Source: an uncultured Prochlorococcus sp. (GTDB lineage Bacteria; Cyanobacteriota; Cyanobacteriia; PCC-6307; Cyanobiaceae). From it: a stretch of 50,843 nucleotides of DNA. The notes beneath the pieces are model-generated. The model was not told the origin of the DNA. It did no database searches and worked only from the letters and a program-made list of their open reading frames with translations. The translations under genes were made by a program, and so were the position numbers. The DNA lies in assembly GCA_902564695.1 (NCBI GenBank), contig CACFCB010000006.1, positions 1 through 50,843 of the forward strand, in the 5' to 3' direction. Positions 37,877 to 46,598 of this stretch are shown in pieces (position 1 is the stretch's first letter; each line of letters starts with the position of its first letter).

Positions 37877-37921
37877 AAGTTGAATAAGTAATGACTATTT
37901 AGTCTTTACTTCAACTTTTTT
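37877..37921 (+). promoter_or_regulatory. Terminator-like hairpin in the cpeB leader (possible attenuator)
   Basis: Arms AAGTTGAA (37877-37884) and TTCAACTT (37910-37917) pair. Inside them GTAA/TTAC and GACT/AGTC also pair around an ATTT loop, with a small bulge. Six T's (37916-37921) follow. No plus-strand gene lies upstream that would need ending; the element sits in the 5' leader 27 bp before cpeB. This fits attenuation or mRNA stabilisation. A regulatory role is inference. Confidence 0.5.
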
Positions 37922-37944
37922 ACTTTTAGAGGCTAACAAGTTAA

Positions 37945-38496
<552 letters not shown>

Positions 38497-38559
38497 TATG
38501 ACAACTTCAATCCATTACCTATTGCTAATGAACTTTAATCAAATTTTTACTCATTTCCC

Positions 38560-39027
38560 ATGAAATCTGCAGTTACAACCGTTGTTAGTTCAGCTGATGC
38601 AGCAGGAAGATTCCCTAGCATGAGCGACTTTGAGTCTGTAAAAGGTTCTTTTGATAGGGCTAAATCTCGTCTAGAGGCTGCAGAAAAACTGGCTTCTTGT
38701 ATTGATAAATTTACTAATCTTGCTGTTGATGCTGTTTATCAAAATAGTTCATATGAACAGGCTAATAAAGATAAATGTGTCAGAGATATTCATCATTACT
38801 TGCGGCTTATTAATTATTGCCTAGTCACTGGTGGTACTGGCCCTTTAGATGAATGGGGAATATCAGGCATGAGAGAAATTATTCGTATTCAGTTATTGCC
38901 AACTGCTGCATACGTAGAAGCATTTATGTTCATCCGAGATGAAATTAAAATCAATGAGGTTATGAGTCAGCAAGCTGAAACAGAATTTAAAGGATTATTA
39001 GATTATTTAATAAATGCACTAGCTTGA
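38560..39027 (+). CDS. cpeA: Phycoerythrin class III alpha subunit, reduced
   Basis: A 155-residue alpha chain, shorter than the usual 164. The N-terminus MKSAVTTVVSSADAAGRFPS and the segment GGTGPLDEWGISGMREI are conserved. The central bilin cysteine is kept at Cys73 (DKCVRDIHHYLRL, equivalent to Cys82). About nine residues are missing just before it, and the C-terminal site (Cys139/140, normally in RNRGC) is replaced by IRDEIKINEV, so that bilin is lost. Cys47 and Cys87 are extra and may or may not be used. It fits the degenerate alpha chain known from Prochlorococcus. It lies 63 bp after cpeB. Confidence 0.95.
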   Translation: MKSAVTTVVSSADAAGRFPSMSDFESVKGSFDRAKSRLEAAEKLASCIDKFTNLAVDAVYQNSSYEQANKDKCVRDIHHYLRLINYCLVTGGTGPLDEWGISGMREIIRIQLLPTAAYVEAFMFIRDEIKINEVMSQQAETEFKGLLDYLINALA

Positions 39028-39089
39028 AAAGTAAATAGATTTAATTTGAAATAACTTATATATTTTTTTTGTAATAGTTTCAATCTTTT

Positions 39090-39686
39090 ATGAGCAATTC
39101 TTTTGATTTTAATCAATATACTGAATTATATAAAGATTTCTTGCATCCAAATCCAAATATTAATTCTCAGGCAGTCGTTCTTTTGAAAAAAAAATTTGCA
39201 GTTCAATTTGTGGATGATCTTATCACTAATTTAAAAGAGGAAGATATAGTTATAAGAAGAAAATCTATATTAGCTTTAGGAATTTTTGGTGAAGAAATCT
39301 TAGATTTAATCGTGCCATTGTATTTCAATAGTAACAAAAATATTATTAGAGTTAGCTGCCTTAAAACGATTATTAAAGTTATTGTTAATTCTGATTTAAA
39401 AGAATTAAATAAAAATGTAATGTCAGTCATAGATTTAGCACTGACAGAAAGTTCTCCTGAAATAACATTGACTGTTATTTCTCTTTTAAGGCAACTTGGA
39501 CGAAATGGCCGAGATATTTTGATGAAAACTTGTAGGGATAAAGACTTATTAAGAGCTAAAGCTTCTGTTAGCGCACTTATAGAAATGAAAGATCAAGTTA
39601 TTAATGATTTTTTAGATCAATTGTTAAATGACAAATCAATTGATCCAATGATAAAAGAAGATATTTTAAGAGATAAAATAATTTAA
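39090..39686 (+). CDS. cpeZ: HEAT-repeat bilin lyase subunit, CpeZ-like
   Basis: A 198-residue protein made of helical HEAT/PBS-lyase repeats (e.g. IVIRRKSILALGIFGEEILD, ASVSALIEMKDQV). It lies directly after cpeA, in the place and size of cpeZ, whose product assists CpeY in attaching phycoerythrobilin to phycoerythrin. Repeats are visible from about residue 40 to the end. No catalytic residue is defined for this family. The gene symbol rests on context plus length. Confidence 0.7.
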   Translation: MSNSFDFNQYTELYKDFLHPNPNINSQAVVLLKKKFAVQFVDDLITNLKEEDIVIRRKSILALGIFGEEILDLIVPLYFNSNKNIIRVSCLKTIIKVIVNSDLKELNKNVMSVIDLALTESSPEITLTVISLLRQLGRNGRDILMKTCRDKDLLRAKASVSALIEMKDQVINDFLDQLLNDKSIDPMIKEDILRDKII

Positions 39687-39695
39687 TAGCTTCGT

Positions 39696-40574
39696 TTATA
39701 TATCAAGTTTTTGAGTACCGATTTTTTTTATAGCTAAATCAAATATTTTTTTTATATTTTGTTCACTCTCAACCTTTAGATGCTCTTTGAGTGGGTTTAG
39801 AGCTTCTTTGGCATTAAGTTGCATTAATGCGATTATTGAAGCTTTTCGAATATCTGAATTTTGATTTTTTAATTTTGAAATTACGATAGGAATTAGAGAA
39901 TCTATTTTATATAATTTTCCAACTAACTTAATAGCTTCAATCTGAACATTGTCAGAATTATCATTAATAGCACTCTCTAATAGCTGAAGTGCTTCTTTAT
40001 CTTGTAATTGTCTAATTGGTTCTTCAAGTGCTGAAATTGCGGCTGATTTAACGTTTGCATTTTTTGATTTAGCTGCTTTTTTTATTGCATCTGGTGCGTT
40101 AGCCCCAATAAAAGCTAAACACCAGGTAGCAAGACCATATTGCATTTCTGTGTATTCTTGATTCTCAAGGATAAGAATTAAATGATTCACTGCAGGCTCA
40201 CCGAATATTGCGATTGCGCCCGCTGCGGAGCATTGCACCACAGGATCTGAATCATTGGTAAGTGCTTTTATTAAATAAGGTAAGGCTGTTTGATCTTCAA
40301 GTAGCTTCAAGGTTTTTGCGGCTGCTCTTCTCTGAATAACGTCTTTACTATTTAGAAGCGCATTGATTAACCCAGGTAAGGCTTCCTTACCTAAGCTAGC
40401 TAATTTTTCTGAATACATGCGTCTTTCTAAACCATTTTTATTGGAAAGACTTTTGATTAAGAACTTTATGATGTCTTGATTTTTATTTGCTTTTTTTCTA
40501 TCCTTACCTATATTTTTTATCTCATTAAGTTTTGCATTTTCTTTTCTTAGATTTAAGTTTGCTTTTAGAGTCAT
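39696..40574 (-). CDS. HEAT-repeat phycobilin lyase-like protein (possible MpeX)
   Basis: About 292 residues of HEAT/PBS-lyase repeats. A basic, low-complexity N-terminus of about 45 residues (LRKENAKLNEIKNIGKDRKK) is followed by repeats such as VIQRRAAAKTLKLLEDQTAL, DPVVQCSAAGAIAIFGEPAV and DIRKASIIALMQLNAKEAL. It is of the E/F lyase class and probably acts on a bilin site of PE-III. I chose the ATG at 40574; a TTG at 40595 is the only longer option. Other Prochlorococcus clusters have a gene called mpeX between cpeZ and cpeY, which this may match, but it runs opposite to both here. Confidence 0.65.
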   Translation of the reverse strand: MTLKANLNLRKENAKLNEIKNIGKDRKKANKNQDIIKFLIKSLSNKNGLERRMYSEKLASLGKEALPGLINALLNSKDVIQRRAAAKTLKLLEDQTALPYLIKALTNDSDPVVQCSAAGAIAIFGEPAVNHLILILENQEYTEMQYGLATWCLAFIGANAPDAIKKAAKSKNANVKSAAISALEEPIRQLQDKEALQLLESAINDNSDNVQIEAIKLVGKLYKIDSLIPIVISKLKNQNSDIRKASIIALMQLNAKEALNPLKEHLKVESEQNIKKIFDLAIKKIGTQKLDI

Positions 40575-40747
40575 TATCCAATTTGTTATAATCAACTTGA
40601 AAACATGTTATGTAATCTAGATTAAATTATTTACTATTGCTAGGATACATGTATTTTCATAAATAAAATGTTTTTTTTTATCATCAAAATGTATTTTAAT
40701 TTTGGAGTCTTCTGCTTCTTTAACAAATAAAAATTCTTGTCTTCAAA

Positions 40748-42055
40748 GTGCAAATCAATCCTTTTAATAATCTACCTAAACTAAATAAAATAGATGCTAT
40801 AAATATTCTTAAAAAACCATTTAATGAGGTTAAACATTCAGCGGACTATTATAAGGCAGTATTTCATTTGGCAAATTATCCTTGTGAAGAGTCGGAAATT
40901 GCACTTCTTAATTTTATTACATTAGATTATAACCAACTTGAATTTAAGATAGCCAGAAGGAAGGCTGTTGAGGTCCTTGCTTTTTTTGATTGTAAGAAAG
41001 CCATACCAATAATTGCAGATTATTTAGAGAATGATGACTCTTATCTTGTCGAGACAGCTGTTTGGTCTTTAGGAAAACTTAAATGTAATGATATTGATAT
41101 TATTAATAAAATTTGCTCAATTTTATATATGGACTCTAATAATAAAAGAGTAGTAATACAAACATTAACCTATTTAGGAGTTGAAAAAGAAATAGAAAAG
41201 ATTAGATCTTTATTAAACGAAAAAGAATCCTCTAATGCCCTCAAAGGAGCATGTCTAGCTGCCTTGATAAAACTTGCTGGTGAAAAAAATAAGCTTACTG
41301 AACTTAAAGATTTTTTGAGATCATCTAATCAAAACGATAGACATTGTGCAGTTCAGGATATTATTAATGCTGGTCATTTATCTATGATACCTTTTTTAGT
41401 AAAGGCTCCAATTTCTCCATCATTTAAAATACAAGCAATAGATTCACTTTGGCCTAACGAATTATTATTTAATGATAATGTTAGTCTAATTAATTCTCTT
41501 GATTTAGTTATTTTTGATGATCCATTAAAGATAACCACTTTAGAACTTCAAAACTTTCAAAAAGATATAACCTTTTTAATTGATCAACTATTTCATACAG
41601 ACTTTAATAGATGTTATTATTCAATGAAAGAATTACAGAAATTTTCGTGTAATGAAATATTGTATCACCTAAATATTAATTGGGATAAAGCTAAAGTAGA
41701 TTATGGAGCTATATATTTCTTTATTAATATATATAGATTTCTATTATTAAAGGGTTTCTATGATAAAGAGCTTCAAGCTAAAGTAGAATTTTTACTATCG
41801 AATAATTGGCCTGATTATATCAAATTTAAATCCACTGCAATACAAATTTTGGGTTACTTAAATGATGCTAAATTCTTTCAAAATATTTATCAATTCTCAG
41901 ATGAGAAGCTAACACCTTTTTGGAAAAATAGATACACAACTTTGTTAGTATTGCAAGATAAACATACTAGTGCTAAGAAAGATTTTGCTAAATTATTTTT
42001 AAGTGATAGCCATAGATTTGTCAGATTGAAGGCCAAGCAAATATATTCATCCTGA
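40748..42055 (+). CDS. cpeY: Phycoerythrobilin lyase CpeY-like
   Basis: A 435-residue E/F-type lyase. The N-terminus NPFNNLPKLNKIDAINILKK and HSADYYKAVFHLANYPCEES resemble CpeY. HEAT repeats continue through the first half (ARRKAVEVLAFFDCKKAIPI, LVETAVWSLGKLKCNDIDII), and the second half is helical with less obvious repeats. CpeY attaches phycoerythrobilin to Cys82 of the phycoerythrin alpha chain, matching the one conserved bilin site of CpeA here. The start is GTG at 40748. It is divergent from the HEAT gene at 39696, with about 170 bp between, and converges on cpeT. Confidence 0.8.
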   Translation: MQINPFNNLPKLNKIDAINILKKPFNEVKHSADYYKAVFHLANYPCEESEIALLNFITLDYNQLEFKIARRKAVEVLAFFDCKKAIPIIADYLENDDSYLVETAVWSLGKLKCNDIDIINKICSILYMDSNNKRVVIQTLTYLGVEKEIEKIRSLLNEKESSNALKGACLAALIKLAGEKNKLTELKDFLRSSNQNDRHCAVQDIINAGHLSMIPFLVKAPISPSFKIQAIDSLWPNELLFNDNVSLINSLDLVIFDDPLKITTLELQNFQKDITFLIDQLFHTDFNRCYYSMKELQKFSCNEILYHLNINWDKAKVDYGAIYFFINIYRFLLLKGFYDKELQAKVEFLLSNNWPDYIKFKSTAIQILGYLNDAKFFQNIYQFSDEKLTPFWKNRYTTLLVLQDKHTSAKKDFAKLFLSDSHRFVRLKAKQIYSS

Positions 42056-42075
42056 ATAGACTTAAGAGGAAACTT

Positions 42076-42675
42076 TTATTCCCAATTTTCATCAATAAAG
42101 TGGTCGAAATTTTTAATTTTCTTAAAAACTAATGGACCAAAGTCTGACCCCCAGATTTTTTTCATGGTTTCTATTTCATATCCAGAATCTTCAGAAATAA
42201 GACTTTTCTCATTTAATAATACTTGACTTTTTACAATTGTTTTTTCTTTTCCTCTTTGGATATAGCATTTTTTTTCAGGTTCTATATTTCCTAAGTAATT
42301 TCCTGGATCATTTTCTTTGAAATGCATTGAGCACCCATCTCTTTTATGCAATTCATGTTTTGAAATTTCCTTTAAAAGAGACATATCAAAAGCACCACCC
42401 GTAAATCTTTCTTTATTTTCAATTTTATGGTTACTTATAATAAAAATATCATTTTCTTGAGTTAATTTATTTATACTTTGTCTATATGGATTCCAAATAT
42501 TATGTTGATATCTTTGTTCAGAATAAAAAGAATAACAATTAAACGTTTTGAAAAATAATGGTCGAAAATGTATTTGAATATGTGCAAATTCTTTTGGATT
42601 ATTTAAAGCTTGGTCTTTATTGCTAAATATACCTGAAATTATTTTCGCGAATTCTAAGATAGAACTATTTTTCAT
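42076..42675 (-). CDS. cpeT: CpeT/CpcT-type phycobilin lyase
   Basis: About 199 residues from the ATG at 42675; a longer frame to 42705 would overlap cpeS by 16 bp and adds a poorly conserved start. CpeT family features are seen in HIQIHFRPLFFKTFNCYSFY, EQRYQHNIWNPYRQS and FTGGAFDMSLL. The later GSDFGPLVFKK is also plausible for the beta-barrel fold. CpeT/CpcT lyases attach bilin to the beta-chain site near Cys155/165, so the retained Cys163 of CpeB is a likely target (inference). It begins 14 bp after cpeS. Confidence 0.85.
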   Translation of the reverse strand: MKNSSILEFAKIISGIFSNKDQALNNPKEFAHIQIHFRPLFFKTFNCYSFYSEQRYQHNIWNPYRQSINKLTQENDIFIISNHKIENKERFTGGAFDMSLLKEISKHELHKRDGCSMHFKENDPGNYLGNIEPEKKCYIQRGKEKTIVKSQVLLNEKSLISEDSGYEIETMKKIWGSDFGPLVFKKIKNFDHFIDENWE

Positions 42676-42689
42676 CTGGTAAATTATCT

Positions 42690-43223
42690 TTATTTTTTTA
42701 TACAACGAATTTCAGATGCATATGAGGTTTGTAGAATAGCTAAAGAGTCAATTGCTCTAGTAACTGATGACCTACTTCTTAAATTATTAGAGACAAACCA
42801 AATTCTTTCTTCTGTTGTTATGTTATTATAGTCTGAATATATAATAAGAGTTCCATCATCAAGGATTTTATATAATGAGATTAATTGTATAGCCTCAGTA
42901 TAACCAACGCTTCTAATTATCTTTCCTTTTGTTTTAGAAAGTTCTAATGGTACCAAGATACTTTCACCAGAGGAGTTGCCTTCATGAGGCTGGTAACCCC
43001 ATTCACTTTTTGCTTTCCAATTAATTAAGAATGCTTTCTTAACTTCATTTGTAGTTAACAAATTATTATTCAATAATTCATTAAGTCTGGGATCATTATT
43101 TTTGAGAGGAATTATTTTAATTTTGCTTCTGACTTCTTCAAATTCTTGAAAGGCAAGCGAATGTCCGCTTCTCATGGAATTCCATTCTCCTACACTTTTT
43201 AAGAAAAATTCTTCAATTTCCAT
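42690..43223 (-). CDS. cpeS: CpeS/CpcS-type phycobilin lyase
   Basis: A 177-residue lipocalin-like bilin lyase. The start MEIEEFFLKSVGEWNSMRSG is the usual CpeS opening, followed by HSLAFQEFEEVRSKIKIIPL and the later EWGYQPHEGNSSGESILVPL. CpeS lyases attach bilins to Cys82 of beta (and some alpha) subunits, and Cys82 of CpeB is present here. The C-terminus SYASEIRCIKK completes the barrel. It precedes cpeT by 14 bp and lies 38 bp after ppeC, all three on the same strand. Confidence 0.9.
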   Translation of the reverse strand: MEIEEFFLKSVGEWNSMRSGHSLAFQEFEEVRSKIKIIPLKNNDPRLNELLNNNLLTTNEVKKAFLINWKAKSEWGYQPHEGNSSGESILVPLELSKTKGKIIRSVGYTEAIQLISLYKILDDGTLIIYSDYNNITTEERIWFVSNNLRSRSSVTRAIDSLAILQTSYASEIRCIKK

Positions 43224-43261
43224 TTATTCCTGTGAAAGTTTTTAAGCGTATTTTTAGGTAA

Positions 43262-44053
43262 CTAAATGAATGAACAAATGTCGCTTGTCGCGAAAGCTTT
43301 TGTTAGTAAGGATGTATCTAAAAAACTTTTTGTTTTTAGACCAACCTGAGAATTCCAGGATCTCATATATGGAACTATATCATCACCAAAATTGATTTTG
43401 TATTCTTCAGAGTCTACTAACCAATCTATATGTTTTTTGAATCCCAAAGTATCTAATAAGACCGAGCTTTCATTGATTTCTTGTTGACTCATGACTGGTC
43501 TCCCAAGGATGTGTTTATATCTTAGTTTTATGGATTTGTATTGACTCATTTTGTCAAAATAATGATATTGATAAATACTTGATTGACAAAGCTGCCTCGT
43601 GAATTCTTTAATTGTAATATCACCATTTCTTAGTCTTCTTTCTATATTAAATGGTCTTTGTGAATCCATAATATACATGTTCCCGAAAATATGTCGATAT
43701 AATGCATTTATTGCTATTAGCAATGTATCATCATCATTAGGAACAAATTCATTATATTCAAGTGGCTTTATATCTTTTCTTTTGTAATTAGATGTTTGAT
43801 AATTGTAAAACCCATTATTCTTTAGTTTAAAAGCTTGCATAATCTTATTATTGTACATATCTGAACTTAGTCCAGGTTTTGTTATTGAGGTCGCAGTAAA
43901 TTTCTCTTTACAGCCTGGCATAGAAGCACCTTTAATATGCAAATTATATGTTGTTTTATTGCTTCCAGATAATCTTGTTTTATTATATTTAACTGGACTT
44001 TGGCTTTTATTTTCTGCACCGATATTAAGTGCCTTATGAGGAATATTTAACAT
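43262..44053 (-). CDS. ppeC: Phycoerythrin-associated linker PpeC
   Basis: A 263-residue phycobilisome-type linker. The PBS-linker domain spans roughly residues 95-230, including INALYRHIFGNMYIMDSQRP, ERRLRNGDITIKEFTRQLCQ and RYKHILGRPVMSQQE. It would join PE-III to the thylakoid or between hexamers. The N-terminal arm carries one early cysteine, Cys48 (KGASMPGCKEKF), at nearly the position where the marine Synechococcus linker MpeC binds phycourobilin (Cys49). Whether it is chromophorylated here is inference. It is the first gene of ppeC-cpeS-cpeT. Confidence 0.88.
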   Translation of the reverse strand: MLNIPHKALNIGAENKSQSPVKYNKTRLSGSNKTTYNLHIKGASMPGCKEKFTATSITKPGLSSDMYNNKIMQAFKLKNNGFYNYQTSNYKRKDIKPLEYNEFVPNDDDTLLIAINALYRHIFGNMYIMDSQRPFNIERRLRNGDITIKEFTRQLCQSSIYQYHYFDKMSQYKSIKLRYKHILGRPVMSQQEINESSVLLDTLGFKKHIDWLVDSEEYKINFGDDIVPYMRSWNSQVGLKTKSFLDTSLLTKAFATSDICSFI

Positions 44054-44077
44054 ATCGATATTTTATGGGATTCTATT

Positions 44078-45470
44078 TTAACCGTCCATCTCTGCTAAAA
44101 ATAAACTTTCCATGCTTACAGACGTTTCTTCTCTAAATCTCTTAACACTTACTTTATTCAAAACTAGAATTGCTAAAGCGGTGACTAAAATTTCAAGAAT
44201 AAATACAAATGAAAAAGCTAAGAAGGGATTGTCGGGACCACTCAAAATACGTCCTATGTCAAGTAATCCTCCTCCAAATATTTTACCCATAGCTCTTGAT
44301 AAAGCTTGCGCTAGGCCCCAAACTCCAACAAGAGTTCCGGCCATCTTTGGTAGCGTCAGATCTAGCATTAAGGATAAGGCGCTGTTAGTTGCAATCCCTG
44401 CAGCTAGACCGAAAATTACTAAAACACCAAACAAACCATTCGAATTTGCTGTTATGCCAGTTAAAATTAATAATACTAGTGAGCTTAATATCAGCCAACA
44501 ACCTAATCTTGATGTTGCTAATTTCCCTAGCTTTGGAGTGATCCAAAGCCCACCAAATAATAACCCTATTAGAGTTCCCACTCCCCAAAATGCATTTAAA
44601 AGAGTTGTTTTAGATATTGGCAGATTAAAAACTTCTGCACCATAACTTTCTAAAATAGGGTCTTGAAGAAAAAGACCTAAAGTATAAAGAATTAAGAAAG
44701 TAAAAAATATTTTTATTTGCCTGCTTGATAATATTATTTCTAAGGATTTTTTGAGTCCAATTTCATTATTTTGATTTGAAACATTATTAGCTGATTTTTT
44801 ATTTTGTTTGGGTTCAATATTCCAACATGCGAAAAGAGTAATACAAAAAACTATTCCACTTACCCAAATCATGAATTTTGTCAGTACGGTCTCTAGAACA
44901 ATTGGGTCACTTACACCATCAAGTCCTTTAGTTGCAATTGAAATAGATATTGCGCCGATAACTATTCCTATGGTAAGCATGCACCAGATTATTCCTACTG
45001 CTTGAGGTCTTTTCTCTTCTGTGGTTAAGTCAATAACTAAAGCTAAATAAGGCGTTGTTGCCATGGAAACAGCAAGACCGTAAAGAGAAAAAAGGATGCA
45101 TAAACCAATAGAGCAAAAAACTATTGGTAGTAAATCTCCCTTTGATAAGGCCTTTTCCGTAATAAAGATAAAAGGTACTGAAATTATCGCCATACTGCAA
45201 AAACCCAAAGCCCCTAAAAGGATATAAGGAGTCCTTTTTTTTCCATTTATTGGCCATCTATCAGAAATATTTCCAAAAAAATACTCTTGATGGTGCCATC
45301 AATTGTTCAAAAGCTAGTCCTCCGCCAACAAGTAGGGCTGGGAATGCTAGTTCGGAAATCATTACACGATTAAGCATTCCCGCAAAAATGACTGCTAAAC
45401 ATCCCAAACAACCTTGAAACAAGCTATACCTTGCAAGGGTTATGAGAGATAAGCTCTTTTGATTGCTCAA
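44078..45470 (-). pseudogene. PucC/BCD-family (bacterio)chlorophyll-delivery transporter, frameshifted
   Basis: A major-facilitator protein of the PucC type, read in two frames. The first 65 residues (MSNQKSLSLITLARYSLFQG ... FEQLMAPSRVFF) come from 45470. The frame then fails at seven A's on the plus strand (45275-45281). Dropping one base gives GNISDRWPINGKKRTPYILL and continues without interruption as the 376-residue frame at 44078-45208 (GFCSMAIISVPFIF, IDLTTEEKRPQAVGIIWCML). Otherwise about 460 residues and about 12 helices are intact. Family members help assemble light-harvesting complexes. One extra base is the whole defect, so it may be a recent pseudogene or a sequencing error. Confidence 0.85.
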
Positions 45471-45639
45471 ATTAAACTCCTAGATAAGGTTGAGAAGGGC
45501 TGTCGATGTGTTCAAATTAATTATGCTCTTTAATTAGTGCGAATATTCATTATTCTATAAAGATTTACGTGATAGATAATTAAACAAATTCATCATCATT
45601 TGATAGAGACTAAAATAAACCTTTACAACCCAAAAACCT
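45471..45639. other. Intergenic region, divergent promoters
   Basis: 169 bp between the PucC-type gene (minus) and the UXS gene (plus). I see no gene or tRNA in it. It is AT-rich and includes AATTAATTATG...TTTAATTAG, an imperfect inverted repeat. It should carry promoters for both directions, and I could not place them with confidence. Confidence 0.35.
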
Positions 45640-46587
45640 ATGTCTAAATCTTCTCTAAGGAATTTGATTACTGGAGGAGCTGGATTTTTGGGTTCTCATT
45701 TAGTTGACCGCTTAATCAAATCTGGAGAAAAAGTTATATGTTTAGATAATTTTTTTACTGGGAGCAAAAAAAATATTGATCATTGGATTGGTCATCCATC
45801 TTTTGAGCTTATTATTCACGATGTGACTCAGCCAATAAAGCTTGATGTTGATAGGATTTGGCATTTAGCTTGCCCTGCTTCTCCTATTCATTATCAATTT
45901 AATCCTATTAAAACAGCCAAAACTAGTTTTCTTGGAACTTATAATATGCTTGGTTTAGCAAGAAGAGTTGGTGCTCGAATATTATTCGCGAGTACCTCTG
46001 AAGTTTATGGAGATCCCATAACACATCCCCAAACAGAAGATTATAGTGGGAATGTAAATCCTACAGGAATAAGAAGTTGTTATAATGAAGGTAAACGTGT
46101 CGCTGAATCATTATGTTATGACTATATGAGGATGCACAAAACACAAATAAGAATTGCGAGGATATTTAATACTTATGGTCCACGAATGTTATTAAATGAT
46201 GGAAGACTTATTAGTAATTTATTAACTCAATCAATCAATGGAAAAGACTTGACTATATATGGAAATGGAAAGCAAACAAGAAGCTTTTGTTTTGTTGATG
46301 ATTTAATTGATGGTCTAGTCTTATTAATGAATTCTAACAATAAAGGACCAATGAATTTAGGTAATCCAGAAGAATTATCTATACTTGAAATAGCTAAATT
46401 TATAAGAGATCAATCTGAAAAAGAATTAAATCTTAAGTTTTTAAGTGAATTAGAAGATGATCCTTCAAGAAGAAAACCCTCAATCGATCTTGCAAGAAAA
46501 GAATTGAATTGGAAACCAAAGATTTTGTTTAATGAAGGATTAGAAATTACAAGAGAATATTTTCAAAAAATATTAAGCGTTGAATAA
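45640..46587 (+). CDS. UDP-glucuronate decarboxylase (UDP-xylose synthase)-like SDR
   Basis: A 315-residue extended short-chain dehydrogenase. NAD is bound by LITGGAGFLGSHLVDRL, and the active site has STSEVYGDP and Tyr-x3-Lys in SCYNEGKRVAE. HLACPASPIHYQFNPIKTAK and RIFNTYGPRMLLNDGR match UDP-glucuronate decarboxylases (UXS), which make UDP-xylose. The C-terminus ends DDPSRRKPSIDLARKELNWK, also typical. It is the first of three sugar-nucleotide genes here and probably feeds surface polysaccharide. UDP-glucose dehydrogenase, which makes its substrate, is not in the window. Confidence 0.88.
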   Translation: MSKSSLRNLITGGAGFLGSHLVDRLIKSGEKVICLDNFFTGSKKNIDHWIGHPSFELIIHDVTQPIKLDVDRIWHLACPASPIHYQFNPIKTAKTSFLGTYNMLGLARRVGARILFASTSEVYGDPITHPQTEDYSGNVNPTGIRSCYNEGKRVAESLCYDYMRMHKTQIRIARIFNTYGPRMLLNDGRLISNLLTQSINGKDLTIYGNGKQTRSFCFVDDLIDGLVLLMNSNNKGPMNLGNPEELSILEIAKFIRDQSEKELNLKFLSELEDDPSRRKPSIDLARKELNWKPKILFNEGLEITREYFQKILSVE

Positions 46588-46598
46588 TAAATTTCAAT

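Noticed and set aside
44112-44645. 177-residue plus-strand ORF opposite the PucC-type gene
   Set aside because: It mirrors a membrane-protein gene on the minus strand and is Thr/Ile/Pro-rich without motif; shadow.
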